Shown: piece after piece, positions 34,625 through 44,121 of the stretch
Layout of the letters: each line of letters starts with the position of its first letter
How positions within the stretch are numbered: the first letter of the stretch is position 1
Origin: Bin5 sp034422415
GTDB taxonomy: Bacteria > Chloroflexota > Anaerolineae > Caldilineales > Caldilineaceae
Direction of reading: 5' to 3'
NCBI GenBank assembly: GCA_965202955.1
Contig: OZ241871.1
Span: 3,968,001 to 4,032,000 of the forward strand
DNA length: 64,000 bases
Notes under the pieces: model-generated
Databases searched by the model: none
What the model was told of the DNA's origin: nothing
What the model saw: the letters and a program-made list of their open reading frames with translations, nothing else
Translations under genes and position numbers: made by a program

Positions 34625-35386
34625 CTAATTCTCGAACAGCTTTCCCCGTTTCGGCAGGTGCGGCTTCACGCCAAGCATCTTCAGCGCCTGCCAGCCGGTC
34701 GCCTGGTTGGAGGTTACGACCGGCTTGCCGATCTCATCTTCCAGGTCGCTGATAAAGTCGGCCGTCTTCTGGCCGGTGCAGCTGATGATCACTGCATCCG
34801 CCTCGGGCACGTCGGCCATGCGCGCAGCCTCGCGGATCGTTGACGGCGGCACGATGCCGTGGTCCTGCAGGCGATGCAACGGGTTGCTGTTCACCACCTC
34901 GATACTGCACTCCGCCAGGTAGCTGCTCAGCGCCCGGTTCACGTCCTCCATGTACGGTGAGGCGGTCGCCACCCGGCGTACCCCCAGATGACGCAGCGCG
35001 CTCACGATCGCGCTGCTCGCCGTCGTGCAGGGCAGCCCGGTCGCGTCCTCCACCCGCTTCTTGAGCGCCTCGTCGCCGGCCACGCCTGAAACGAAGCTTG
35101 CCGTTGTGCAGTAGTATGCGAACAGGTCGGGTTTGAGCCGCATCAGACGCGCCGCAGCCGTCGGAATGTCCCCATTTTCCGCCAGCCACCGGCCCAGCGC
35201 GACGCTGGCGTCCTCTTCCGGCGCACCATCCTCCTCCAGGAACATCGGCACATGCGTACGGACCGACAACATCTTCACATTTTGCGGCAGGTACTTGCGA
35301 AACTCGTCCAACATGCGGTTGATGTCGCTGTCTATCCACATGTCGTCGGGATAGATGGCACCCAGCGTCAGACTCTGTTGCGTCAT
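34625..35386 (-). CDS. Asp/Glu racemase superfamily protein (maleate isomerase-like)
   Basis: 253 residues. Two catalytic cysteines are in the expected places: Cys93 in AYYCTTASFVSG and Cys203 in IISCTGQKTAD. The C-terminal KPVVTSNQATGWQALKMLG is typical of the maleate cis-trans isomerase/arylmalonate decarboxylase branch. It is 32 nt from the DUF3830 gene. Probable isomerisation or racemisation of a dicarboxylic or amino acid; substrate unknown. Confidence 0.83.
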   Translation of the reverse strand: MTQQSLTLGAIYPDDMWIDSDINRMLDEFRKYLPQNVKMLSVRTHVPMFLEEDGAPEEDASVALGRWLAENGDIPTAAARLMRLKPDLFAYYCTTASFVSGVAGDEALKKRVEDATGLPCTTASSAIVSALRHLGVRRVATASPYMEDVNRALSSYLAECSIEVVNSNPLHRLQDHGIVPPSTIREAARMADVPEADAVIISCTGQKTADFISDLEDEIGKPVVTSNQATGWQALKMLGVKPHLPKRGKLFEN

Positions 35387-35409
35387 TTCGACCTGTCTTT
35401 TCCGGAGGC

Positions 35410-36618
35410 TCAGGCCCCGGACTCTGCGGACAGCGCAACCGTCGGCGGGCGTGCGAACTCCTCAAATCGCGCCGCGATGCGCGCCTGGTCGTCGCCGTCG
35501 TGGACGTAGACCCGATAGCGAAATCGAAGTTTTTCGCCGCGGTTGACCGTCTTGGCATGGCGGGCGAACGGCGACGCGCACATCCAGCCGTCGTCGCGCA
35601 CATGCCAGAGGTTGGGGAAGTGGAGGTTTCCCGGATGGCCGAGAATGGCAATGCCGTTCGTCTCCGTCTCGCTGACCGGCCCTGAGTAATCGCACCACTC
35701 CGCCTGCTGGCGGTGTACCCCCGCCTCGTTCAACGCGCCGCGCGCGTTGAGGATGCGCCCGCCGCCGCGCATCACCTCCAACGAGTGGGCCACGCGCGCG
35801 GCCAGGATTCCAAAAGTCGACTGACCGAACGTGACCTGATCCACCTGCGGCTCGAATGTCAGATCGAAGTCGATTAGCTGCTCGCCGCCCGCGAGAGGAT
35901 AAACGCGCAGGCAGCGGCTCTCGCTGAGCAGCGCCTCCTCCTCATGGCTCATCCAGTCCAGCGCCATCGCCAGCCGGGCATAGACCGGGCCGTCCTCCTG
36001 CACTGAAAAGTTTCTGTGAACAATTCGTCCGGTACCGACCAGCGTCGAGTCGGTTCCGGCAAAGAAGTGCAGATGCTCCGTCTCAAAGCTGACATCATTC
36101 ACGATCTCGTGTTCGATCCAGAGTGAGCGGTGATGGTCATGGCCGCCGCTGAAATCGCGCGGGTGCCCAAGGCGGGTGAGCGAGCTGCCGCCCGGTCCGT
36201 TCACAGGATAGAAGAACGGCTTGCGATAGCTCTCGCTGTGGCAATATCCGAGCAGATCGCGGCCGCCGCACCGCACCCAGACGCGGTCGTTAGCGTCCGG
36301 CAAGACCTTGACTGCCGGGAAGGGCGGCGTCGCTCCTTCCTCTCGCGTCGCGACTCTCAGTTCAACGCGTCGCGGCGAGTCGACCGAGGCCGGCGCCAGC
36401 CAGGTCAGAACAGAACGCCCCTCGCCATTGGCTGGCAACTCTACCTGTGCCGGAACGCTGACTATCTCCCCACCGGCCGGTTTCTCCTCCACCCAGAAAC
36501 CGACCTGCCGCTGCTCGATTTGGGTCGCTCCGAGTCCCAGCGACGCCAGGTCGACCGAAACCTGCATCAGCGACTCTTCCGCTCGTTCGACTCCGGCCGC
36601 GACGTCTAAGGTAGGCAA
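35410..36618 (-). CDS. DUF6807 (PmoA-like) family protein
   Basis: 402 residues. The hallmark RKPFFYPVNGPGGSSLTR and GGHDHHRSLWIEHEIVND (His-rich) define the DUF6807/PmoA family. The C-terminal NGIAILGHPGNLHFPNLWHVRDDGWM and RFRYRVYVHDGD complete it. The start is TTG at 36618 with GGGAGAG 7 nt upstream. Function is unknown; members are frequent in Planctomycetes and in sugar catabolic clusters. The N-terminal 110 residues form a separate beta-rich domain. Confidence 0.75.
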   Translation of the reverse strand: MPTLDVAAGVERAEESLMQVSVDLASLGLGATQIEQRQVGFWVEEKPAGGEIVSVPAQVELPANGEGRSVLTWLAPASVDSPRRVELRVATREEGATPPFPAVKVLPDANDRVWVRCGGRDLLGYCHSESYRKPFFYPVNGPGGSSLTRLGHPRDFSGGHDHHRSLWIEHEIVNDVSFETEHLHFFAGTDSTLVGTGRIVHRNFSVQEDGPVYARLAMALDWMSHEEEALLSESRCLRVYPLAGGEQLIDFDLTFEPQVDQVTFGQSTFGILAARVAHSLEVMRGGGRILNARGALNEAGVHRQQAEWCDYSGPVSETETNGIAILGHPGNLHFPNLWHVRDDGWMCASPFARHAKTVNRGEKLRFRYRVYVHDGDDQARIAARFEEFARPPTVALSAESGA

Positions 36619-36634
36619 TGTTGGCTCTCCCGTC

Positions 36635-37522
36635 TCAACTGTCGGCCACGACCGGATTGCTCAAGATCCCAATCTCTTCGATCTCCAGCTCAACCGTGTC
36701 GCCCGGCTTCAGCCCAGGCGGATGTACCGGAGTGCCCGTGGCGATGATGTCGCCCGGTTCCAGCGTCATATACTGGCTGATATACTCGATCAGGACGGGG
36801 ATCTGGAACAGCATCGTGTTCGTATTGGCGCTATCGACCTCCTCGCCGTTGACGCGCATGGTCATCGCCAAGTTGTGCGGATCGCTGACCGCCTCCCGCA
36901 GGACGACGTGCGGCCCGATCGGCGTGAAGGTGTCGATTCCCTTGGTGTACGACCACGGGCGCTGCACTTCAAAGGCGACATTCTGCAGATCGCGTGCCGT
37001 CATGTCGTTGAGCAAAGTGTAGCCTGCCACATACTCCATCGCATCCGCCTGCGAAATGTGGCCGCCCTGCTTGCCGATGACGACGGTCAACTCGATCTCC
37101 GGTTCCGCCACCTCCAGGCCGCGCCGGAAAACGATCGGCTCGTCCGGGCCGATGATCGATGAGGTCGGCTTGAAGAAGAGCGGCGGCTCGTCCGGGTCCT
37201 CTTCGCCGGGGTGAGAAAAGTTTCCGCCCAGCGCGATAAGCTTACCGGGCTGTGGGATCGGCGTCCGCAGCTTGGCATCAGTCACCGTAAGCGCGGCGTT
37301 CAGGTGATGCTCGAAGACAAACATCATCGCCGATTCAAACGTCTCCCGGTTGAAGAGACCGGCGCGCATCAGCGCGACCATGTCGGTCACGTGCTCCGGG
37401 CAATCCTGGCCGTGCTGGATCAACTGCTGCGCCTGATAGGCACGCGTGAAATCCAGAATCCCGACGTCGGTTGCGATGCCGACGTGCGTGTGGTCGTCAT
37501 GTTCAAACAGGACGATTCTCAT
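36635..37522 (-). CDS. Fumarylacetoacetate hydrolase (FAH) family protein
   Basis: 295 residues. Conserved FAH features: GGNFSHPGE, then FFKPTSSIIGPDEPIVF, AEPEIELTVVIGKQG with metal-binding acidic residues, GYTLLNDMTARDLQ, and MTLEPGDIIATGTPVHPPGLKPGDTVELEIE (landmarks DIIATGTP and LKPGDTVELE). Members hydrolyse C-C bonds in diketo acids or decarboxylate oxaloacetate, with Mg2+ or Mn2+. GGAGG is 8 nt before the ATG. It may cleave the end product of this catabolic block. Confidence 0.88.
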   Translation of the reverse strand: MRIVLFEHDDHTHVGIATDVGILDFTRAYQAQQLIQHGQDCPEHVTDMVALMRAGLFNRETFESAMMFVFEHHLNAALTVTDAKLRTPIPQPGKLIALGGNFSHPGEEDPDEPPLFFKPTSSIIGPDEPIVFRRGLEVAEPEIELTVVIGKQGGHISQADAMEYVAGYTLLNDMTARDLQNVAFEVQRPWSYTKGIDTFTPIGPHVVLREAVSDPHNLAMTMRVNGEEVDSANTNTMLFQIPVLIEYISQYMTLEPGDIIATGTPVHPPGLKPGDTVELEIEEIGILSNPVVADS

Positions 37523-37626
37523 GAATGAATGCCTCCGCAGTCTGTTGATTGACCGATTGATGTACGTACGCGCGACCTTCGGCGCTGCCGCCGCTCAAGG
37601 AGTCGCGCGATCCATCTCCGATTCCT

Positions 37627-38046
37627 TTAGAGCTTGACCCCGTCCCACTCATCCTTGCGCTCGGTGATGTCGAGGATATTGCCATCCGGGTCGGTTGTTT
37701 TGAGCGACCCCTCCGGAATGTGGTCGTAGTCGAACGCCTTCTCCACTTTGACATCCTCAACCAGGATCTCCGCCCCTTCGGCGCGCAGGAGATGATAGGT
37801 CTCCTCCAAGTCCTCGACAATAAAGCCCAGGTGAATGTACTCCCCTTCATGCTCGAACGGCGGCCTCTCCTCGCCCACATACTGGATTAACGTCATGTTG
37901 ACCGAACCGTCCGAAAGGTAGCATCCGGGCGGATAGTTTTCATCGTAGACGTACCGCAGGAACTTCAGGCCCAGCACCTTTTCGTAGAAGGCGCGTGACT
38001 TTTCCAGGTCCTTCGTTCGCAAAGCTACGTGGCGCAATAAGCTCAT
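37627..38046 (-). CDS. VOC family (glyoxalase-like) protein
   Basis: 139 residues starting MSLLRHVALRTKDLEKSRAFYEKVLGLKF, shown by its first motif; the start at 38046 has GGGAGAGAGG upstream. Two beta-alpha-beta-beta-beta modules of the vicinal-oxygen-chelate fold are visible, with likely metal ligands in RHVALRT, YIHLGFIV and ILDITE. Members include lactoylglutathione lyases, epimerases and ring-cleaving dioxygenases. Its place between FAH and a Gfo/Idh oxidoreductase suggests a role in the same degradation route. Confidence 0.87.
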   Translation of the reverse strand: MSLLRHVALRTKDLEKSRAFYEKVLGLKFLRYVYDENYPPGCYLSDGSVNMTLIQYVGEERPPFEHEGEYIHLGFIVEDLEETYHLLRAEGAEILVEDVKVEKAFDYDHIPEGSLKTTDPDGNILDITERKDEWDGVKL

Positions 38047-38062
38047 CGTCCTCTCTCCCTTT

Positions 38063-39118
38063 CTATGTCCACTCTTTGATGCCGCGCCCCCAAATCCTCG
38101 GCAGCTCACCGCTCTGCAACATCATGTCCAGCGGCGATTCCTGTACGTCGCACGGAAAACGGATCCGCACGCCCCCCTGTCGCCGCGACTCGTAGGCGGC
38201 CATCGTCATAGAAAGTGCCATCCGCCCGGCCTTTCCATCCGAAACGGACTGGCGGTCTTCGGCCAGGCAGGCCACCACCTCTGCAACCCCGTTCGTGTAC
38301 GGGTTGTTTTCGCGCGTGGGGATGGGCACGCCGTCGCGGAACTCGGTATCGCCCGGCCGTTCGTGGGTCCAGATGCGCACTTTTGGCAGCCAGCCGTCGC
38401 GGGCCCTGGCCTCGATGCGGCCATCTGTTCCTTCCCAGGTAAAGGCTTCGTCCCGGTAGTTGGTATAGCCTCCGTAGGTCAGCATTCCTCGCACGCCGTT
38501 GGCAAAACCCACCAATGCGAACAGGTCCTCTCTCTCGTTGTTGCGTTCGACGTTGCGCTCCAAGTGGGCGAAGAGCCACTGCGGCTCGCCGCCGAACATG
38601 CAGAGGGTGTCGAAACTGTGGGTTGCGTTGTGGGTGAGCTCGCCCAAGTCGCCGATCGTACTCACCTCTACACTAAGCAGGTCACCTATGGCCCCCTGAT
38701 CGATCAGTTCCTTGACATGAACGTAGTTGGACTCAAATCGCATCGTGTGGTCCACAATCAGCTTTACGCCAGCCTGGTCGCATGCCTTTACCATCTGGTC
38801 GGCCTGCTCCAGATTCATCGCCATCGGCTTTTCGCAGAAGATTGCGGGCACGCCGGCCTCCGCGCCGGCCAGCGTCGGATCGACGTGTTGATGGTTGCGC
38901 GTGCAGACACTGAGGATGTCCAGATCCTCCTGCGCGAGCATCTCGGCAACGTTGGCGTACAGCCCCTCCACATCCCATTTCTCGCCGAAGCTCTCCACCG
39001 CCTCCGGCACGATGTCGGCCGCCGCCACGAGGCGAACGCCCGGCGTCACCTGATAGCCGCCCGCGTGGACCTGTGCGATGTGTCCGCATCCGACGATCCC
39101 CGCTCTGTAATCACCCAT
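38063..39118 (-). CDS. Gfo/Idh/MocA family oxidoreductase 4
   Basis: 351 residues starting MGDYRAGIVGCGHIAQVHAGG, with the canonical GCGHIA dinucleotide loop and IFCEKPMAMNLEQADQM catalytic motif. VDHTMRFESNYVHVKE and ATHSFDTLCMFGGEPQW are conserved C-terminal domain parts. ATG at 39118 is preferred over the start 12 nt upstream because of GAGGGCG. NAD(P)-dependent, substrate unknown. It is the only oxidoreductase of this family in the leftward block. Confidence 0.9.
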   Translation of the reverse strand: MGDYRAGIVGCGHIAQVHAGGYQVTPGVRLVAAADIVPEAVESFGEKWDVEGLYANVAEMLAQEDLDILSVCTRNHQHVDPTLAGAEAGVPAIFCEKPMAMNLEQADQMVKACDQAGVKLIVDHTMRFESNYVHVKELIDQGAIGDLLSVEVSTIGDLGELTHNATHSFDTLCMFGGEPQWLFAHLERNVERNNEREDLFALVGFANGVRGMLTYGGYTNYRDEAFTWEGTDGRIEARARDGWLPKVRIWTHERPGDTEFRDGVPIPTRENNPYTNGVAEVVACLAEDRQSVSDGKAGRMALSMTMAAYESRRQGGVRIRFPCDVQESPLDMMLQSGELPRIWGRGIKEWT

Positions 39119-39231
39119 AGACGCCCTCAATTTCGCATAATAATCTCAAGAACCCGATCCGACACCTTCGCACGGCTATCCCGGCCCGCATCAAAACAGA
39201 TCGCTGACTTTAACCTACCAGTCGGCCCGAG

Positions 39232-40302
39232 TCAGGCCGTCAGCTGCCTGCTGTACATGGTGATGACTTCCTGCTCGCAGAAGCCGAGCATCTGATACAG
39301 CGGCAGCGCCTTCGAATTCAGCGTGTCCATGTCCAGTTCGACCCGGCTGAATCCGTTCTCTCGCAGCCGCTGCAAAGCCGCCACCATCAGGTGATATCCC
39401 AGGCCGCGCCGTCTGAACGCCGGTTTCACCCCCAGAATGTGCAGATGGGCCAGGCCCTTTTCCTTCAGACTGAGGCTGGGCGCGCAATGGCAGATGCCGG
39501 CAAAGCCGCTGTCTGCCTCGGCCACCACGCTGATCTCCTTCCGAAATCGCGGCGACGCGGCGTGCCGGCCCCAACTTTCCTCGGTGTAGTAGAACCCGCC
39601 CCAGTGATCGGAAAATGATCTGTTGAATGCCTCGATCCAGGCCGGCGCGTCTCCCGCCCGGTAGCTGCGCAGCACAATGCCTTCCGCTTCCCGCTGCGCC
39701 TTCTCGCCCTCGGATGGGCCGTCGCCCAAATCGCGGGCCATAATCGCGAACGACCTCACGCCGGCGAATCCCGCCCTGTTCAGTGCGTTGCGGGTCACCT
39801 CGTCCTCTATCAGGCCGCGTGCATCGACACCGCATACGACCGGCTCCCGCCTCTGGCCGTTAGCGGTGCCGGGATCAGACTTCCCCTGGGATCCTTCCGC
39901 CGCCAGCTTGCCAATTTGCGCCAGCCCTGCTTCAAGAATCTCTTCCAGCTCAATTTTCTCTCGCTGCGCAGGGTCCGCGACCCAGTCCAGCATCCATTGC
40001 GCCGCAGAACCGACCGGGTAGACCGACACGCAGACGTTGATTCCGTCGCCATCTCCCGCCACGAGGATGTGCCGCTCGACCTGCGCCAAGTTGCTACCTA
40101 ACCGGCTGCGCAGTTCCGCCGGTGTGATGCCGCGTTCGAGGCCCAGCGGGTACCGGACTGCAAGTGCATAGAGCGGCAGCTCGTCCCCGCTGCCAGGCGA
40201 CAGTGCCCGCGCAACCCCGTCATGACGATCGGCCCGTTCGAACAGTCGCGCCAGCGCCGGCTGATCCTCGCCGCGAAATTCTCGGAACCGCTGCCCCATC
40301 AT
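39232..40302 (-). CDS. GNAT N-acetyltransferase, two-domain
   Basis: 356 residues with two GNAT-like halves. The C-terminal half is intact, with GICHCAPSLSLKEKGLAHLHILGVKPAFRRRGLGYHLMV containing the acetyl-CoA loop R-R-R-G-L-G-Y (landmarks AHLHILGVKP and RRRGLGYHL). The N-terminal half (1-170) looks degenerate. The ATG overlaps the stop of the racemase-like gene upstream (40299-40302), so the two are coupled. It may acetylate an amine intermediate or detoxify a by-product. Confidence 0.85.
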   Translation of the reverse strand: MMGQRFREFRGEDQPALARLFERADRHDGVARALSPGSGDELPLYALAVRYPLGLERGITPAELRSRLGSNLAQVERHILVAGDGDGINVCVSVYPVGSAAQWMLDWVADPAQREKIELEEILEAGLAQIGKLAAEGSQGKSDPGTANGQRREPVVCGVDARGLIEDEVTRNALNRAGFAGVRSFAIMARDLGDGPSEGEKAQREAEGIVLRSYRAGDAPAWIEAFNRSFSDHWGGFYYTEESWGRHAASPRFRKEISVVAEADSGFAGICHCAPSLSLKEKGLAHLHILGVKPAFRRRGLGYHLMVAALQRLRENGFSRVELDMDTLNSKALPLYQMLGFCEQEVITMYSRQLTA

Positions 40303-41060
40303 CGCTCCTCAACCGAAAATGCAGCCTCGCTGAAAAGCTCCCCGAAACCCGTCTGCGGACTCAACTGCCCACCAAGCCGCAACGCCTCCCACATCGAGAC
40401 CTGGTTTGCCGTCAGGACCGGCTTCCCCAGCGCCGTATCCAATTCATCCAGAATCGCCGCCGTATGCAATGCCGTGTCAGGCACCAGCACCGCCTCTGCG
40501 TCTACGTGGTCATTGGCGCGCACGTACTCGATCACACGCTCCCCCGCGACATGGCCGACCTCTTCCGCCGTCCAGATGCCCAGGCTCGCCAGTTGAACCA
40601 CCTCCACCCCGCCTTCTGCCAGCAAGTCGACGAATGCCGAGGCCAGGTCGTGCGGATAGGTCGCCGCTACCGCCACCCGCCTGATTCCCAATGCACGCGC
40701 GGCCTCCACAAAGGCCAGCGACGTGCTCGATGACGGAACGCCGAGCCGGTCACCGATCTGCCGCGCCTGCGCCCTGGCTCCTTTCAGGCCGTAAACGAAG
40801 CTGCCACTGGTGCACGCCCACATGCAGACGTCGACGCCCCGGGAGCCCAGCGCTTCGACGCCCGGCCTCAAGTGGTCCCAGTCGCCTGTCCGCCGGCACT
40901 CCTCGACCGAATGCAGATCGTAGGCATCGGTGTGTTCGACGACGGCAACCGCCGGCGGCTGCAGCATTGCCGCCATGCGCGGGTAGTCATCTTCAGCCGC
41001 ACGCATAGGATAGAGAACACCGATTCGCACGATATCGATACCTGTTTGCTTGTCATGCAC
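40299..41060 (-). CDS. Asp/Glu racemase-like protein lacking the second cysteine
   Basis: 253 residues, related to the protein at 34625-35386. The first catalytic Cys is present (Cys83 in MWACTSGSFVYG), but the second position reads VLVPDTALHT with Asp195 where the paralogue has Cys203 in IISCTGQKT. A one-Cys active site would favour decarboxylase- or isomerase-like chemistry over two-base racemisation. KPVLTANQVSMWEALRLGG is the usual C-terminal motif. Coupled to the GNAT gene by a 4-nt overlap. Confidence 0.78.
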   Translation of the reverse strand: MHDKQTGIDIVRIGVLYPMRAAEDDYPRMAAMLQPPAVAVVEHTDAYDLHSVEECRRTGDWDHLRPGVEALGSRGVDVCMWACTSGSFVYGLKGARAQARQIGDRLGVPSSSTSLAFVEAARALGIRRVAVAATYPHDLASAFVDLLAEGGVEVVQLASLGIWTAEEVGHVAGERVIEYVRANDHVDAEAVLVPDTALHTAAILDELDTALGKPVLTANQVSMWEALRLGGQLSPQTGFGELFSEAAFSVEER

Positions 41061-41090
41061 GGTCGAGTGGCTGCCGGGCTCTGCGCGAAT

Positions 41091-42491
41091 TCACAACGTA
41101 GCCTCAACCGCCGACAGGCTTTCGTTCAGCGCCTCTATCGCCCGGTCCAACTGTTCCTGCGTGATCACCAGCGGCGGCGACATCTTGAGCACATTGTGGT
41201 ACGAGCCGCCATAATTGGTCGCGATGATGCCCCGCTGCAACAGCCCGTCCACCACGCGCGCCCCCGCCTCGGTGGCCGGCTCGCGCGTCTCCCGATCGCG
41301 CACGAACTCTACGCCCACCATCATGCCGACCCCGCGCACTTCGCCAATCAGATGATGCTCCTGCTGCAGTTCTTCCAGCCGCGATTTGAAGTAGTCGCCC
41401 ATCTCCGCGCTGCGCTGCACAAGGCCCTTCTCTTCGATCTCGGCCAGCGAGGCCAGCGACGCCGCGCACCCCACCGGGTTGCCCAGGAACGTGCTCGTGT
41501 GCATCATCGGGCCCCACGCGTCGGCAACCTCCGCGCTCATGATCGTCGCCGAAATCGGGAACCCGCTCGCCAGCCCCTTCCCGGAAACGATAATGTCCGG
41601 CACGACGCCGTGGTGGTCCATCCCGAACCAGTTCCCGGTCCGCCCGAAGCCGGTGATGATCTCGTCGGCGATCAGCAGGATGCCGTGCTCGTCACAAAGT
41701 TGCCGCACCTTTTGCACAAATTTCCGCGGCGGCACGACCCAGCCGCCGTGCCCCTGGATCGGCTCCATAATGATCGCCGCCACGTCAGTTACGCCCGAAT
41801 CCGGCATCGTCAACAGATGCTCCAGGTAGCTGCCGCCACAGAAATAACAGTCGTCCTCTTCCGAATGTGTCGGGCAGCGATAAGGATACGCGTACGGCAC
41901 ATGCGTCGTATCCGGCAGCATATTCTGGAACGGGCCTCGATAGTAGTTCTGCGATGAGACCGAAAGCGCCCCGGTCGTCTTGCCGTGGAATCCGCCCTGA
42001 AAGGCGATGATCTTGTGCCGGCCTGTGTAGAGGCGCGCCGTCTTCAGCGCCGTCTCAACCGCTTCCGCGCCGGTGTTGGCGATGTGCGACACCGACAGGT
42101 CGCCCGGCGCCCGCTCTGACAGCCGTTCCGCCAGCTCGACCCGCGTCTCGTTCGGATTCAGCCCGCCCTGGCTATGCATCATCCGCTCAGACTGCTCGGC
42201 GATCGCCCGCACGATGCGCGGGTTGCTGTGCCCCGCCGTCGCCACGCAGAATCCTGCCGTAAGATCGATGTAGAGATTGCCGTCAACATCGACGATATTG
42301 GCCCCCCGTGTCCGCTCCCAGAACACCGGCGTCTGGCCGCGCGGGATCACCGAGCTGGTCGGCGGCTCGACCTTGGTCAGCCGTCCCGCCAGCTGGCGCG
42401 ACTTCGGCCCGGGCGGTGGGGCCACCATCCGCGGCAGCGCCGTCCCCTCCTCAAGCAATTGCCTTTCTGAGTTCGTGTCGGCAGCCGGCAT
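41091..42491 (-). CDS. Class III (PLP-dependent) aminotransferase
   Basis: 466 residues. Signature LIADEIITGFGRTGNWFGMDHHGVVPDIIVSGKGLASGFP (landmarks LIADEIITGFGRTG and GKGLASGFP) has the PLP-ring Asp276 and Schiff-base Lys305. GTPs such as FQGGFHGKTTGALSVS and NTGAEAVETALKTAR bind the cofactor phosphate. Three cysteines near 206-218 (CPTHSEEDDCYFC) recall an insertion found in some 4-aminobutyrate/ornithine-type transaminases. Transfers an amino group between an omega- or alpha-amine and a keto acid; donor unknown. It argues that the block handles an amine. Confidence 0.92.
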   Translation of the reverse strand: MPAADTNSERQLLEEGTALPRMVAPPPGPKSRQLAGRLTKVEPPTSSVIPRGQTPVFWERTRGANIVDVDGNLYIDLTAGFCVATAGHSNPRIVRAIAEQSERMMHSQGGLNPNETRVELAERLSERAPGDLSVSHIANTGAEAVETALKTARLYTGRHKIIAFQGGFHGKTTGALSVSSQNYYRGPFQNMLPDTTHVPYAYPYRCPTHSEEDDCYFCGGSYLEHLLTMPDSGVTDVAAIIMEPIQGHGGWVVPPRKFVQKVRQLCDEHGILLIADEIITGFGRTGNWFGMDHHGVVPDIIVSGKGLASGFPISATIMSAEVADAWGPMMHTSTFLGNPVGCAASLASLAEIEEKGLVQRSAEMGDYFKSRLEELQQEHHLIGEVRGVGMMVGVEFVRDRETREPATEAGARVVDGLLQRGIIATNYGGSYHNVLKMSPPLVITQEQLDRAIEALNESLSAVEATL

Positions 42492-42536
42492 CTTCTTCCT
42501 CCTGGTCCTTACAGTTATCTATTACTACCGGGCCCG

Positions 42537-43010
42537 TCATTCAATCCGGCGCATCACCATCCGCTCTCCCACGAATCCCTCACGCCAAATGCTCTCGCAC
42601 GCCTCCGCAAGACCTTCCAGATTTTCGGTAATCGTGGCGAACAGATTGCCCGGTTGGTACCCCTCAGGGCCCAGCAGGAAATTATTGCGCCCGTAGAAAA
42701 GCGCGATGTCGATGAGCCGGTCACCCGTGCGCCGCGCCGGCGGAATATCAATCGACACTGGATTGAGCTCGAAATATAGCAGGTCGCCGGGAATCGGCAG
42801 GATTGTCGCATTCTCCACGCCCGGGTCAGTCTCGAACGGCCCGACCAGCGTATAGACCTCCCGCCCCGCCCAGCGCGCATGATAGGCGTCCCCCTCCAGC
42901 GGCAGCGCGTTCCAGAACGCCTCACACGTCAGCGGTGCCTCCTCTTCCCGCAAGGTCGCAACGCCGCGTACATTCCGTTTCGTAAAGATGAGTTCAAACT
43001 GTCGGGCCAT
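42537..43010 (-). CDS. DUF3830 family protein (copy 2)
   Basis: 157 residues, a paralogue of 34107-34592: CEAFWNALPLEG, ARWAGREVYTLVGPF, LPIPGDLLYFEL, DIALFYGRNNFLLGPEG and GNLFATITENLEGLAEAC. Function unknown. It lies between the aminotransferase and the 2-hydroxyacid dehydrogenase genes, leftward. Confidence 0.82.
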   Translation of the reverse strand: MARQFELIFTKRNVRGVATLREEEAPLTCEAFWNALPLEGDAYHARWAGREVYTLVGPFETDPGVENATILPIPGDLLYFELNPVSIDIPPARRTGDRLIDIALFYGRNNFLLGPEGYQPGNLFATITENLEGLAEACESIWREGFVGERMVMRRIE

Positions 43011-43101
43011 TATCGGACGCTCCCGTCATCTGGCTGCCGCGCCATCAAAAGTCGGCCGGCGATTCCAATGGAATTTTCTCTATAATTCTCATGCACGCAG
43101 T

Positions 43102-44121
43102 CTACCCTGCCCCACGCACCTCGAATCTCGGCTTCACCTCCGGGTTGAGCAGATTGACCGGCAAATCGCCCTGTAGCACGCGCGCAACCTCCCTCACAGC
43201 CAGCACGCGCAGGTCCTCGAACGCCTGCTGCGAATACCACGCCACGTGCGCCGTCACCAGAATGCGGTCCGTGCGGTGCATTGGGTGGTCCTCCGGCGGC
43301 GGCTCCACGTCCACCACGTCCAGCGCCGCCCCCGCAATTTGACCGGACTCAACCGCTCTGTACAGTGCATCCGAGTCGACGATCCCGCCGCGCGCCGTGT
43401 TGACCAGAAACGACGTCGGCTTCATCTTCGCCAGCGCGCCGGCGCCGATCATGTAGTGCGTCTCCTCGGTAAGGGGCAGGTGCAGCGTGACGAAGTCGGA
43501 CTCTGCCAGCAGCGTGTCGAAATCGGTCGCTTCGACTCCGCGCTGGCGCATCTCGCTTTCGTCAACGTACGGGTCCCAAGCCAGCAGCCGCCAGCCAAAT
43601 CCGGTCGCCTTTTGGGCAACCGATCGCCCGATCCGCCCAAACCCGATGATTCCCAGCGTGCGGCCGAAACTGCGCCGGACCGGGTACGGCGGCTTTGGCT
43701 GCCACACGCCCGCGCGCACATCGGCCGCGCATGCGTCAACGTAGCGCACCGCGTTCAAAAGCAGCGCCATCGCGTGCGTCGCCACCTCGTCGGTACCGTA
43801 GTCGGGCACATTGGCGACACAGACGCCGGCCGCCGTCGCGGCGTCGAGGTCGATATTGTCCACCCCCACAGAAGGCTTGACGATCGCCAGGCAGCGCGGC
43901 AGGCCGCTCAGGACCTCTGCGTTGATCTCCACGTTGCCGACCAGGAGCGCCACCGCCTCTCTGCCCGCCTCGACCAGCTCCGCTTCGGTCGAACAGGCCC
44001 GCTTGACCAGGTCAACGCCCAGCGGCGCCAGAATCGCCTTTTCAGCATCCAGTCCCGCCTTCTCGGCTTCGGGTCCTGGAAAAATGTTGGCGGTGATGAC
44101 AACCTGACTTTTCTCGCTCAT
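43102..44121 (-). CDS. D-isomer-specific 2-hydroxyacid dehydrogenase
   Basis: 339 residues. The NAD-binding loop is GIIGFGRIGRSVAQKATGFG, followed by the acidic residue of WDPYVDE. The catalytic trio is Arg in NTARGGIVDSDAL, Glu in DVVDVEPPPEDHP and His in RILVTAHVAWYSQ. It reversibly oxidises D-2-hydroxy acids such as D-glycerate, phosphoglycerate or related compounds. It overlaps the M20 gene upstream by 4 nt (ATGA), so they are coupled. Together with aminotransferase and racemase-like genes it suggests an amino/keto/hydroxy acid path. Confidence 0.92.
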   Translation of the reverse strand: MSEKSQVVITANIFPGPEAEKAGLDAEKAILAPLGVDLVKRACSTEAELVEAGREAVALLVGNVEINAEVLSGLPRCLAIVKPSVGVDNIDLDAATAAGVCVANVPDYGTDEVATHAMALLLNAVRYVDACAADVRAGVWQPKPPYPVRRSFGRTLGIIGFGRIGRSVAQKATGFGWRLLAWDPYVDESEMRQRGVEATDFDTLLAESDFVTLHLPLTEETHYMIGAGALAKMKPTSFLVNTARGGIVDSDALYRAVESGQIAGAALDVVDVEPPPEDHPMHRTDRILVTAHVAWYSQQAFEDLRVLAVREVARVLQGDLPVNLLNPEVKPRFEVRGAG

